From Aphelocoma coerulescens (Eukaryota > Chordata > Aves > Passeriformes > Corvidae): DNA of 64,000 bases. Below, piece by piece: positions 45,106 through 57,588 of the stretch. The notes under the pieces are model-generated. The model searched no databases. It was not told the origin of the DNA and saw only the letters and a list, made by a program, of their open reading frames with translations. Every line of letters begins with the position of its first letter. The stretch's first letter is position 1. The stretch lies in contig NW_027183981.1 in assembly GCF_041296385.1 (NCBI RefSeq), forward strand, positions 372,001-436,000. Reading direction: 5' to 3'. The translations under genes and the position numbers were made by a program.

Positions 45106-47073
45106 CTCTCCTGGGAGCCACGGGTCACAAAGCACCGTGGGCTCTGTGCAGCCCCGCTGTGTCACAATGGCCGCTGGCTTCCACGAGCCCCCGCAGTGTC
45201 CCAGTGGGCCCCGTGGCTTTAGGAGTGGGTGGCTGGGAGTTGGTGCCAGCGGCTGGGGGAGCAGCAGCAGGGACTGTGTGTGGACAGTGCCATGGCCACT
45301 TGTGTGGCCACTGGTGTCTCTGTGCCAGGCACAGCCGTGGTGTGTAACACCGGCTCTGGGTCCTTTGGCTGTGCAGGTGGCAGTCACGGCCTGGAGCAGG
45401 GCTGCTCCCGGGGGACAGCCTGGGGCAGGAGGCTGCTGGAGATTCATTCCCCACACTCCTTGTCATGAGGTGCTCAGAGTGATTGGAAAGGCTGTTGGCA
45501 GCAGGCAGTTCTCTGGGTTCAAGCTGTGGAGCTGTCAGCGGGAATGCAAAGGCCAAGCTGGTGAGCCTTTTGTCCTGGTGCCTTTAGTGTATGAGCAGTC
45601 CCTGGTGCCGTTGTCTTTGGATCCTGAGTGTGGGAGAGGCAAGGCTTAGGATGGTGCGTAGAGCTGAGAAGGAAAGTGCCGAGAGCAGCGTGTGTGCTGC
45701 TGCTTTGAGGGGTGCAGTTGAAGTTGTAGGCAGCAAGAGCTTTCTCAGCTGGCCCTTTTGTGAGCTCTGCTTTTGCCAGATGACTTCCATCTTACCCTCT
45801 TACCATCTTAGCCTCTCATTTTTGCATATCCCAAACCCCCTTCCAAACATCCAGCAGCTGCTTGTAAAGAAGAAGTCCTAGAACAAAAAGCCAGTGCTGC
45901 CTTTCATAGCCCCTTTGCTGTCTATGAAGTAGAGGAAAGAAGCTAGTGAGACGCACTTTCTTTCTCAACTCCATAGAGCGCATCCTTCTCTCAAGGTGGC
46001 AGAGTCCTTGGCGGAAGTGAAGCATCTGCAGCTGCAGTTCAGACTGAGAGATGTGCCAGGACAGGAAACATTTGCTGACCTTCCCTGTTCCCTGTGCAAC
46101 ATGATTCTCGCATCCCAGTCACTTTCACATACCTTCGGTATCCCTGAGTCCAAGCAGCTAAAGCTCACAGAGACAGAAGTGTCAGGAAGGAAAACGTTGC
46201 AAAAGCACCCCCTTCTCTTATCAGCATATAAATTGTGCACAACAGGCTGCGGCACCGAACCTTCCTTCTCAGATAGACATGCCATCACACTTTTCACTCT
46301 TGCAGCTCGGTTGAAAAGCTCCAGCAGCTGCTCCCGCAATAGCAAAAGGTTCTAGAAGTGAAAGCCAGTTTGGGGCTGCACCTTCTCCTTGCCGCATGTA
46401 AGCCACACCAAACTCCCTGATGCACTCTGTCCTCCCCTTCTCAAAGGAGTAGACGGTGGCATCAGGACACACCTGTGTCCCAGCAGCTGGGTGCCCAGCC
46501 GGGAGCAGGAGCAGGGCTGGGGCTGCTCCCAAAGTTGCCCCGCCCCAATGCCAGAGCCGGACATATGCTGAGGGGGGGCTGGATCAGGCTTTATTGTCCA
46601 GCTGCATGCCAGGAGTGAGCACAAAATCTACCTGCATTCTCTGCAGCATGCCATCCTGGAGCAGAGCCATTGCCAAAGGAAGCCGTGAGCCCGTGCCAAG
46701 CCAGTGCCGGAGTGGGATCCTAGCAGCACCTGTGGAAGCCGGGAGAGAGGAGCCCACCTGGAGCAGGTTCGTGCAGGATTAATCATCCCGTGGCTTCCCA
46801 CCAGGGTCCTGTTGCTTCCAAAAGGCCCCACAGTGTCACTGTGGCCCCTCGGTTCCACCAGGTTCCATAGCGTCACTGTGGTGCCCAGGGTTCCGTCAGC
46901 TTCGCCAGCATCCCCACGGTCTGCAGAGCTCCCCGAGCTTCTGTGGTGTCACAGTGGAGGCAGGGTTGCATCAGGTTCCATAGCATCAGCACGGTCTCCA
47001 GGGCTCCCCTGAGCTTCTGTGGTGGTGTCACAGAGGAGCCAGGCTTCCTTGTAGTTCCCCAGCATCACAAAGG
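45106..47073 (+). repeat. Macrosatellite unit 22 (1968 bp, 2 monomers), HOR B position 9
   Basis: Offset 486 A, 456 G and 1094 G, as in units 7, 10, 19 and 28. Confidence 0.97.
46909..47062 (+). repeat. 75-bp minisatellite of unit 22: a-T
   Basis: Minimal two-monomer array. Confidence 0.95.
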
Positions 47074-49341
47074 CTCTCCTGGGAGCCACGGGTCACAAAG
47101 CACCGTGGGCTCTGTGCAGCCCCGCTGTGTCACAATGGCCGCTGGCTTCCACGAGCCCCCGCAGTGTCCCAGTGGGCCCCGTGGCTTTAGGAGTGGGTGG
47201 CTGGGAGTTGGTGCCAGCGGCTGGGGGAGCAGCAGCAGGGACTGTGTGTGGACAGTGCCATGGCCACTTGTGTGGCCACTGGTGTCTCTGTGCCAGGCAC
47301 AGCCGTGGTGTGTAACACCGGCTCTGGGTCCTTTGGCTGTGCAGGTGGCAGTCACGGCCTGGAGCAGGGCTGCTCCCGGGGGACAGCCTGGGGCAGGAGG
47401 CTGCTGGAGATTCATTCCCCACACTCCTTGTCATGAGGTGCTCAGAGTGATTGGAAAGGCTGTTGGCAGCAGGCAGTTCTCTGGGTTCAAGCTGTGGAGC
47501 TGTCAGCGGGAATGCAAAGGCCAAGCTGCTGAGCCTTTTGTCCTGGTGCCTTTAGTGTGTGAGCAGTCCCTGGTGCCGTTGTCTTTGGATCCTGAGTGTG
47601 GGAGAGGCAAGGCTTAGGATGGTGCGTAGAGCTGAGAAGGAAAGTGCCGAGAGCAGCGTGTGTGCTGCTGCTTTGAGGGGTGCAGTTGAAGTTGTAGGCA
47701 GCAAGAGCTTTCTCAGCTGGCCCTTTTGTGAGCTCTGCTTTTGCCAGATGACTTCCATCTTACCCTCTTACCATCTTAGCCTCTCATTTTTGCATATCCC
47801 AAACCCCCTTCCAAACATCCAGCAGCTGCTTGTAAAGAAGAAGTCCTAGAACAAAAAGCCAGTGCTGCCTTTCATAGCCCCTTTGCTGTCTATGAAGTAG
47901 AGGAAAGAAGCTAGTGAGACGCACTTTCTTTCTCAACTCCATAGAGCGCATCCTTCTCTCAAGGTGGCAGAGTCCTTGGCGGAAGTGAAGCATCTGCAGC
48001 TGCAGTTCAGACTGAGAGATGTGCCAGGACAGGAAACATTTGCTGACCTTCCCTGTTCCCTGTGCAACATGATTCTCGCATCCCAGTCACTTTCACATAC
48101 CTTCGGTATCCCTGAGTCCAAGCAGCTAAAGCTCACAGAGACAGAAGTGTCAGGAAGGAAAACGTTCCAAAAGCACCCCCTTCTCTTATCAGCATATAAA
48201 TTGTGCACAACAGGCTGCGGCACCGAACCTTCCTTCTCAGATAGACATGCCATCACACTTTTCACTCTTGCAGCTCGGTTGAAAAGCTCCAGCAGCTGCT
48301 CCCGCAATAGCAAAAGGTTCTAGAAGTGAAAGCCAGTTTGGGGCTGCACCTTCTCCTTGCCGCATGTAAGCCACACCAAACTCCCTGATGCACTCTGTCC
48401 TCCCCTTCTCAAAGGAGTAGACGGTGGCATCAGGACACACCTGTGTCCCAGCAGCTGGGTGCCCAGCCGGGAGCAGGAGCAGGGCTGGGGCTGCTCCCAA
48501 AGTTGCCCCGCCCCAATGCCAGAGCCGGACATATGCTGAGGGGGGGCTGGATCAGGCTTTATTGTCCAGCTGCATGCCAGGAGTGAGCACAAAATCTACC
48601 TGCATTCTCTGCAGCATGCCATCCTGGAGCAGAGCCATTGCCAAAGGAAGCCGTGAGCCCGTGCCAAGCCAGTGCCGGAGTGGGATCCTAGCAGCACCTG
48701 TGGAAGCCGGGAGAGAGGAGCCCACCTGGAGCAGGTTCGTGCAGGATTAATCATCCCGTGGCTTCCCACCAGGGTCCTGTTGCTTCCAAAAGGCCCCACA
48801 GTGTCACTGTGGCCCCTCGGTTCCACCAGGTTCCATAGCGTCACTGTGGTGCCCAGGGTTCCGTCAGCTTCGCCAGCATCCCCACGGTCTGCAGAGCTCC
48901 CCGAGCTTCTGTGGTGTCACAGTGGAGGCAGGGTTGCATCAGGTTCCATAGCATCAGCACGGTCTCCAGGGCTCCCAGAGGTTCTGTGGTGTCACAGTGG
49001 AGGCAGGGTTGCATCAGGTTCCATAGCATCACCACAGTCTCCAGGGCTCCCTGAGCTTCTGTGGTGTCACAGTGGAGGCAGGGTTGCATCAGGTTCCATA
49101 GCATCAGCACGGTCTCCAGGGCTCCCAGAGGTTCTGTGGTGTCACAGAGGAGGCAGGGTTGCATCAGGTTCCATAGCATCACCACGGTCTCCAGGGCTCC
49201 AAGAGCTTCTGTGGTGTCACAGAGGAGGCAGGGTTGCATCAGGTTCAATAGCATCAGCACGGTCTCCAGGGCTCCCCTGAGCTTCTGTGGTGGTGTCACA
49301 GAGGAGCCAGGCTTCCTTGTAGTTCCCCAGCATCACAAAGG
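47074..49341 (+). repeat. Macrosatellite unit 23 (2268 bp, 6 monomers), HOR B position 10
   Basis: Equivalent to unit 11 without its private base. C at offset 456. Confidence 0.97.
48877..49330 (+). repeat. 75-bp minisatellite of unit 23: a-b-c-b'-d-T
   Basis: Same as unit 11. Confidence 0.96.
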
Positions 49342-51309
49342 CTCTCCTGGGAGCCACGGGTCACAAAGCACCGTGGGCTCTGTGCAGCCCCGCTGTGTCA
49401 CAATGGCCGCTGGCTTCCACGAGCCCCCGCAGTGTCCCAGTGGGCCCCGTGGCTTTAGGAGTGGGTGGCTGGGAGTTGGTGCCAGCGGCTGGGGGAGCAG
49501 CAGCAGGGACTGTGTGTGGACAGTGCCATGGCCACTTGTGTGGCCACTGGTGTCTCTGTGCCAGGCACAGCCGTGGTGTGTAACACCGGCTCTGGGTCCT
49601 TTGGCTGTGCAGGTGGCAGTCACGGCCTGGAGCAGGGCTGCTCCCGGGGGACAGCCTGGGGCAGGAGGCTGCTGGAGATTCATTCCCCACACTCCTTGTC
49701 ATGAGGTGCTCAGAGTGATTGGAAAGGCTGTTGGCAGCAGGCAGTTCTCTGGGTTCAAGCTGTGGAGCTGTCAGCGGGAATGCAAAGGCCAAGCTGCTGA
49801 GCCTTTTGTCCTGGTGCCTTTAGTGTGTGAGCAGTCCCTGGTGCCGTTGTCTTTGGATCCTGAGTGTGGGAGAGGCAAGGCTTAGGATGGTGCGTAGAGC
49901 TGAGAAGGAAAGTGCCGAGAGCAGCGTGTGTGCTGCTGCTTTGAGGGGTGCAGTTGAAGTTGTAGGCAGCAAGAGCTTTCTCAGCTGGCCCTTTTGTGAG
50001 CTCTGCTTTTGCCAGATGACTTCCATCTTACCCTCTTACCATCTTAGCCTCTCATTTTTGCATATCCCAAACCCCCTTCCAAACATCCAGCAGCTGCTTG
50101 TAAAGAAGAAGTCCTAGAACAAAAAGCCAGTGCTGCCTTTCATAGCCCCTTTGCTGTCTATGAAGTAGAGGAAAGAAGCTAGTGAGACGCACTTTCTTTC
50201 TCAACTCCATAGAGCGCATCCTTCTCTCAAGGTGGCAGAGTCCTTGGCGGAAGTGAAGCATCTGCAGCTGCAGTTCAGACTGAGAGATGTGCCAGGACAG
50301 GAAACATTTGCTGACCTTCCCTGTTCCCTGTGCAACATGATTCTCGCATCCCAGTCACTTTCACATACCTTCGGTATCCCTGAGTCCAAGCAGCTAAAGC
50401 TCACAGAGACAGAAGTGTCAGGAAGGAAAACGTTCCAAAAGCACCCCCTTCTCTTATCAGCATATAAATTGTGCACAACAGGCTGCGGCACCGAACCTTC
50501 CTTCTCAGATAGACATGCCATCACACTTTTCACTCTTGCAGCTTGGTTGAAAAGCTCCAGCAGCTGCTCCCGCAATAGCAAAAGGTTCTAGAAGTGAAAG
50601 CCAGTTTGGGGCTGCACCTTCTCCTTGCCGCATGTAAGCCACACCAAACTCCCTGATGCACTCTGTCCTCCCCTTCTCAAAGGAGTAGACGGTGGCATCA
50701 GGACACACCTGTGTCCCAGCAGCTGGGTGCCCAGCCGGGAGCAGGAGCAGGGCTGGGGCTGCTCCCAAAGTTGCCCCGCCCCAATGCCAGAGCCGGACAT
50801 ATGCTGAGGGGGGGCTGGATCAGGCTTTATTGTCCAGCTGCATGCCAGGAGTGAGCACAAAATCTACCTGCATTCTCTGCAGCATGCCATCCTGGAGCAG
50901 AGCCATTGCCAAAGGAAGCCGTGAGCCCGTGCCAAGCCAGTGCCGGAGTGGGATCCTAGCAGCACCTGTGGAAGCCGGGAGAGAGGAGCCCACCTGGAGC
51001 AGGTTCGTGCAGGATTAATCATCCCGTGGCTTCCCACCAGGGTCCTGTTGCTTCCAAAAGGCCCCACAGTGTCACTGTGGCCCCTCGGTTCCACCAGGTT
51101 CCATAGCGTCACTGTGGTGCCCAGGGTTCCGTCAGCTTCGCCAGCATCCCCACGGTCTGCAGAGCTCCCCGAGCTTCTGTGGTGTCACAGTGGAGGCAGG
51201 GTTGCATCAGGTTCCATAGCATCAGCACGGTCTCCAGGGCTCCCCTGAGCTTCTGTGGTGGTGTCACAGAGGAGCCAGGCTTCCTTGTAGTTCCCCAGCA
51301 TCACAAAGG
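49342..51309 (+). repeat. Macrosatellite unit 24 (1968 bp, 2 monomers), HOR B position 11
   Basis: T at 50544 (CAGCTTGG), as in unit 12. It is the only two-monomer unit with C at offset 456. Confidence 0.97.
51145..51298 (+). repeat. 75-bp minisatellite of unit 24: a-T
   Basis: Minimal two-monomer array. Confidence 0.95.
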
Positions 51310-53427
51310 CTCTCCTGGGAGCCACGGGTCACAAAGCACCGTGGGCTCTGTGCAGCCCCGCTGTGTCACAATGGCCGCTGGCTTCCACGAGCCCCCGCAG
51401 TGTCCCAGTGGGCCCCGTGGCTTTAGGAGTGGGTGGCTGGGAGTTGGTGCCAGCGGCTGGGGGAGCAGCAGCAGGGACTGTGTGTGGACAGTGCCATGGC
51501 CACTTGTGTGGCCACTGGTGTCTCTGTGCCAGGCACAGCCGTGGTGTGTAACACCGGCTCTGGGTCCTTTGGCTGTGCAGGTGGCAGTCACGGCCTGGAG
51601 CAGGGCTGCTCCCGGGGGACAGCCTGGGGCAGGAGGCTGCTGGAGATTCATTCCCCACACTCCTTGTCATGAGGTGCTCAGAGTGATTGGAAAGGCTGTT
51701 GGCAGCAGGCAGTTCTCTGGGTTCAAGCTGTGGAGCTGTCAGCGGGAATGCAAAGGCCAAGCTGGTGAGCCTTTTGTCCTGGTGCCTTTAGTGTGTGAGC
51801 AGTCCCTGGTGCCGTTGTCTTTGGATCCTGAGTGTGGGAGAGGCAAGGCTTAGGATGGTGCGTAGAGCTGAGAAGGAAAGTGCCGAGAGCAGCGTGTGTG
51901 CTGCTGCTTTGAGGGGTGCAGTTGAAGTTGTAGGCAGCAAGAGCTTTCTCAGCTGGCCCTTTTGTGAGCTCTGCTTTTGCCAGATGACTTCCATCTTACC
52001 CTCTTACCATCTTAGCCTCTCATTTTTGCATATCCCAAACCCCCTTCCAAACATCCAGCAGCTGCTTGTAAAGAAGAAGTCCTAGAACAAAAAGCCAGTG
52101 CTGCCTTTCATAGCCCCTTTGCTGTCTATGAAGTAGAGGAAAGAAGCTAGTGAGACGCACTTTCTTTCTCAACTCCATAGAGCGCATCCTTCTCTCAAGG
52201 TGGCAGAGTCCTTGGCGGAAGTGAAGCATCTGCAGCTGCAGTTCAGACTGAGAGATGTGCCAGGACAGGAAACATTTGCTGACCTTCCCTGTTCCCTGTG
52301 CAACATGATTCTCGCATCCCAGTCACTTTCACATACCTTCGGTATCCCTGAGTCCAAGCAGCTAAAGCTCACAGAGACAGAAGTGTCAGGAAGGAAAACG
52401 TTCCAAAAGCACCCCCTTCTCTTATCAGCATATAAATTGTGCACAACAGGCTGCGGCACCGAACCTTCCTTCTCAGATAGACATGCCATCACACTTTTCA
52501 CTCTTGCAGCTCGGTTGAAAAGCTCCAGCAGCTGCTCCCGCAATAGCAAAAGGTTCTAGAAGTGAAAGCCAGTTTGGGGCTGCACCTTCTCCTTGCCGCA
52601 TGTAAGCCACACCAAACTCCCTGATGCACTCTGTCCTCCCCTTCTCAAAGGAGTAGACGGTGGCATCAGGACACACCTGTGTCCCAGCAGCTGGGTGCCC
52701 AGCCGGGAGCAGGAGCAGGGCTGGGGCTGCTCCCAAAGTTGCCCGGCCCCAATGCCAGAGCCGGACATATGCTGAGGGGGGGCTGGATCAGGCTTTATTG
52801 TCCAGCTGCATGCCAGGAGTGAGCACAAAATCTACCTGCATTCTCTGCAGCATGCCATCCTGGAGCAGAGCCATTGCCAAAGGAAGCCGTGAGCCCGTGC
52901 CAAGCCAGTGCCGGAGTGGGATCCTAGCAGCACCTGTGGAAGCCGGGAGAGAGGAGCCCACCTGGAGCAGGTTCGTGCAGGATTAATCATCCCGTGGCTT
53001 CCCACCAGGGTCCTGTTGCTTCCAAAAGGCCCCACAGTGTCACTGTGGCCCCTCGGTTCCACCAGGTTCCATAGCATCACTGTGGTGCCCAGGGTTCCGT
53101 CAGCTTCGCCAGCATCCCCACGGTCTGCAGAGCTCCCCGAGCTTCTGTGGTGTCACAGTGGAGGCAGGGTTGCATCAGGTTCCATAGCATCAGCACGGTC
53201 TCCAGGGCTCCCAGAGGTTCTGTGGTGTCACAGAGGAGGCAGGGTTGCATCAGGTTCCATAGCATCACCACAGTCTCCAGGGCTCCCTGAGCTTCTGTGG
53301 TGTCACAGTGGAGGCAGGGTTGCATCAGGTTCCATAGCATCAGCACGGTCTCCAGGGCTCCCCTGAGCTTCTGTGGTGGTGTCACAGAGGAGCCAGGCTT
53401 CCTTGTAGTTCCCCAGGATCACAAAGG
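51310..53427 (+). repeat. Macrosatellite unit 25 (2118 bp, 4 monomers), hybrid of HOR positions 12 and 3
   Basis: The body has the position-12 markers (G at 52745, A at 53076), and the first three monomers match unit 13 (a-b'-c). The tail carries the position-3 marker G at 53417 (CCAGGATCAC), otherwise seen only in units 4 and 16. The next unit is position 4. The crossover therefore lies between the A at 53076 and the G at 53417, most likely in the last monomer. Confidence 0.95.
53113..53416 (+). repeat. 75-bp minisatellite of unit 25: a-b'-c-T (recombinant)
   Basis: The first three monomers equal the start of unit 13's array. The terminal monomer joins directly, without the b' and d copies, and its downstream tail is of the unit 4/16 type. 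Confidence 0.95.
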
Positions 53428-55395
53428 CTCTCCTGGGAGCCACGGGTCACAAAGCACCGTGGGCTCTGTGCAGCCCCGCTGTGTCACAATGGCCGCTGGC
53501 TTCCACGAGCCCCCGCAGTGTCCCAGTGGGCCCCGTGGCTTTAGGAGTGGGTGGCTGGGAGTTGGTGCCAGCGGCTGGGGGAGCAGCAGCAGGGACTGTG
53601 TGTGGACAGTGCCATGGCCACTTGTGTGGCCACTGGTGTCTCTGTGCCAGGCACAGCCGTGGTGTGTAACACCGGCTCTGGGTCCTTTGGCTGTGCAGGT
53701 GGCAGTCACGGCCTGGAGCAGGGCTGCTCCCGGGGGACAGCCTGGGGCAGGAGGCTGCTGGAGATTCATTCCCCACACTCCTTGTCATGAGGTGCTCAGA
53801 GTGATTGGAAAGGCTGTTGGCAGCAGGCAGTTCTCTGGGTTCAAGCTGTGGAGCTGTCAGCGGGAATGCAAAGGCCAAGCTGGTGAGCCTTTTGTCCTGG
53901 TGCCTTTAGTGTGTGAGCAGTCCCTGGTGCCGTTGTCTTTGGATCCTGAGTGTGGGAGAGGCAAGGCTTAGGATGGTGCGTAGAGCTGAGAAGGAAAGTG
54001 CCGAGAGCAGCGTGTGTGCTGCTGCTTTGAGGGGTGCAGTTGAAGTTGTAGGCAGCAAGAGCTTTCTCAGCTGGCCCTTTTGTGAGCTCTGCTTTTGCCA
54101 GATGACTTCCATCTTACCCTCTTACCATCTTAGCCTCTCATTTTTGCATATCCCAAACCCCCTTCCAAACATCCAGCAGCTGCTTGTAAAGAAGAAGTCC
54201 TAGAACAAAAAGCCAGTGCTGCCTTTCATAGCCCCTTTGCTGTCTATGAAGTAGAGGAAAGAAGCTAGTGAGACGCACTTTCTTTCTCAACTCCATAGAG
54301 CGCATCCTTCTCTCAAGGTGGCAGAGTCCTTGGCGGAAGTGAAGCATCTGCAGCTGCAGTTCAGACTGAGAGATGTGCCAGGACAGGAAACATTTGCTGA
54401 CCTTCCCTGTTCCCTGTGCAACATGATTCTCGCATCCCAGTCACTTTCACATACCTTCGGTATCCCTGAGTCCAAGCAGCTAAAGCTCACAGAGACAGAA
54501 GTGTCAGGAAGGAAAACGTTGCAAAAGCACCCCCTTCTCTTATCAGCATATAAATTGTGCACAACAGGCTGCGGCACCGAACCTTCCTTCTCAGATAGAC
54601 ATGCCATCACACTTTTCACTCTTGCAGCTCGGTTGAAAAGCTCCAGCAGCTGCTCCCGCAATAGCAAAAGGTTCTAGAAGTGAAAGCCAGTTTGGGGCTG
54701 CACCTTCTCCTTGCCGCATGTAAGCCACACCAAACTCCCTGATGCACTCTGTCCTCCCCTTCTCAAAGGAGTAGACGGTGGCATCAGGACACACCTGTGT
54801 CCCAGCAGCTGGGTGCCCAGCCGGGAGCAGGAGCAGGGCTGGGGCTGCTCCCAAAGTTGCCCCGCCCCAATGCCAGAGCCGGACATATGCTGAGGGGGGG
54901 CTGGATCAGGCTTTATTGTCCAGCTGCATGCCAGGAGTGAGCACAAAATCTACCTGCATTCTCTGCAGCATGCCATCCTGGAGCAGAGCCATTGCCAAAG
55001 GAAGCCGTGAGCCCGTGCCAAGCCAGTGCCGGAGTGGGATCCTAGCAGCACCTGTGGAAGCCGGGAGAGAGGAGCCCACCTGGAGCAGGTTCGTGCAGGA
55101 TTAATCATCCCGTGGCTTCCCACCAGGGTCCTGTTGCTTCCAAAAGGCCCCACAGTGTCACTGTGGCCCCTCGGTTCCACCAGGTTCCATAGCGTCACTG
55201 TGGTGCCCAGGGTTCCGTCAGCTTCGCCAGCATCCCCACGGTCTGCAGAGCTCCCCGAGCTTCTGTGGTGTCACAGTGGAGGCAGGGTTGCATCAGGTTC
55301 CATAGCATCAGCACGGTCTCCAGGGCTCCCCTGAGCTTCTGTGGTGGTGTCACAGAGGAGCCAGGCTTCCTTGTAGTTCCCCAGCATCACAAAGG
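53428..55395 (+). repeat. Macrosatellite unit 26 (1968 bp, 2 monomers), HOR C position 4
   Basis: G at offsets 456 and 1094. It matches units 5 and 17 although it directly follows a position-12-type body. Confidence 0.97.
55231..55384 (+). repeat. 75-bp minisatellite of unit 26: a-T
   Basis: Minimal two-monomer array. Confidence 0.95.
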
Positions 55396-57588
55396 CTCTC
55401 CTGGGAGCCACGGGTCACAAAGCACCGTGGGCTCTGTGCAGCCCCGCTGTGTCACAATGGCCGCTGGCTTCCACGAGCCCCCGCAGTGTCCCAGTGGGCC
55501 CCGTGGCTTTAGGAGTGGGTGGCTGGGAGTTGGTGCCAGCGGCTGGGGGAGCAGCAGCAGGGACTGTGTGTGGACAGTGCCATGGCCACTTGTGTGGCCA
55601 CTGGTGTCTCTGTGCCAGGCACAGCCGTGGTGTGTAACACCGGCTCTGGGTCCTTTGGCTGTGCAGGTGGCAGTCACGGCCTGGAGCAGGGCTGCTCCCG
55701 GGGGACAGCCTGGGGCAGGAGGCTGCTGGAGATTCATTCCCCACACTCCTTGTCATGAGGTGCTCAGAGTGATTGGAAAGGCTGTTGGCAGCAGGCAGTT
55801 CTCTGGGTTCAAGCTGTGGAGCTGTCAGCGGGAATGCAAAGGCCAAGCTGCTGAGCCTTTTGTCCTGGTGCCTTTAGTGTGTGAGCAGTCCCTGGTGCCG
55901 TTGTCTTTGGATCCTGAGTGTGGGAGAGGCAAGGCTTAGGATGGTGCGTAGAGCTGAGAAGGAAAGTGCCGAGAGCAGCGTGTGTGCTGCTGCTTTGAGG
56001 GGTGCAGTTGAAGTTGTAGGCAGCAAGAGCTTTCTCAGCTGGCCCTTTTGTGAGCTCTGCTTTTGCCAGATGACTTCCATCTTACCCTCTTACCATCTTA
56101 GCCTCTCATTTTTGCATATCCCAAACCCCCTTCCAAACATCCAGCAGCTGCTTGTAAAGAAGAAGTCCTAGAACAAAAAGCCAGTGCTGCCTTTCATAGC
56201 CCCTTTGCTGTCTATGAAGTAGAGGAAAGAAGCTAGTGAGACGCACTTTCTTTCTCAACTCCATAGAGCGCATCCTTCTCTCAAGGTGGCAGAGTCCTTG
56301 GCGGAAGTGAAGCATCTGCAGCTGCAGTTCAGACTGAGAGATGTGCCAGGACAGGAAACATTTGCTGACCTTCCCTGTTCCCTGTGCAACATGATTCTCG
56401 CATCCCAGTCACTTTCACATACCTTCGGTATCCCTGAGTCCAAGCAGCTAAAGCTCACAGAGACAGAAGTGTCAGGAAGGAAAACGTTCCAAAAGCACCC
56501 CCTTCTCTTATCAGCATATAAATTGTGCACAACAGGCTGCGGCACCGAACCTTCCTTCTCAGATAGACATGCCATCACACTTTTCACTCTTGCAGCTCGG
56601 TTGAAAAGCTCCAGCAGCTGCTCCCGCAATAGCAAAAGGTTCTAGAAGTGAAAGCCAGTTTGGGGCTGCACCTTCTCCTTGCCGCATGTAAGCCACACCA
56701 AACTCCCTGATGCACTCTGTCCTCCCCTTCTCAAAGGAGTAGACGGTGGCATCAGGACACACCTGTGTCCCAGCAGCTGGGTGCCCAGCCGGGAGCAGGA
56801 GCAGGGCTGGGGCTGCTCCCAAAGTTGCCCCGCCCCAATGCCAGAGCCGGACATATGCTGAGGGGGGGCTGGATCAGGCTTTATTGTCCAGCTGCATGCC
56901 AGGAGTGAGCACAAAATCTACCTGCATTCTCTGCAGCATGCCATCCTGGAGCAGAGCCATTGCCAAAGGAAGCCGTGAGCCCGTGCCAAGCCAGTGCCGG
57001 AGTGGGATCCTAGCAGCACCTGTGGAAGCCGGGAGAGAGGAGCCCACCTGGAGCAGGTTCGTGCAGGATTAATCATCCCGTGGCTTCCCACCAGGGTCCT
57101 GTTGCTTCCAAAAGGCCCCACAGTGTCACTGTGGCCCCTCGGTTCCACCAGGTTCCATAGCGTCACTGTGGTGCCCAGGGTTCCGTCAGCTTCGCCAGCA
57201 TCCCCACGGTCTGCAGAGCTCCCCGAGCTTCTGTGGTGTCACAGTGGAGGCAGGGTTGCATCAGGTTCCATAGCATCAGCACGGTCTCCAGGGCTCCCAG
57301 AGGTTCTGTGGTGTCACAGTGGAGGCAGGGTTGCATCAGGTTCCATAGCATCACCACAGTCTCCAGGGCTCCCTGAGCTTCTGTGGTGTCACAGTGGAGG
57401 CAGGGTTGCATCAGGTTCCATAGCATCAGCACGGTCTCCAGGGCTCCAAGAGCTTCTGTGGTGTCACAGAGGAGGCAGGGTTGCATCAGGTTCAATAGCA
57501 TCAGCACGGTCTCCAGGGCTCCCCTGAGCTTCTGTGGTGGTGTCACAGAGGAGCCAGGCTTCCTTGTAGTTCCCCAGCATCACAAAGG
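55396..57588 (+). repeat. Macrosatellite unit 27 (2193 bp, 5 monomers), HOR C position 5
   Basis: Array a-b-c-d-T and C at offset 456. Equivalent to units 6 and 18. Confidence 0.97.
57199..57577 (+). repeat. 75-bp minisatellite of unit 27: a-b-c-d-T
   Basis: Same as units 6 and 18. Confidence 0.96.

Larger units (their letters stand above)
27999..53427 (+). repeat. Higher-order repeat copy B (12 units, units 14-25)
   Basis: Monomer counts 6 6 4 2 5 2 4 5 2 6 2 4. It matches copy A unit by unit, except that positions 3 and 12 are each 150 bp shorter, which fully accounts for the 300-bp length difference (25,429 versus 25,729 bp). I found roughly six single-base differences from copy A by eye. 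The last unit is a hybrid and the copy is followed by HOR position 4 instead of position 1. Confidence 0.93.
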
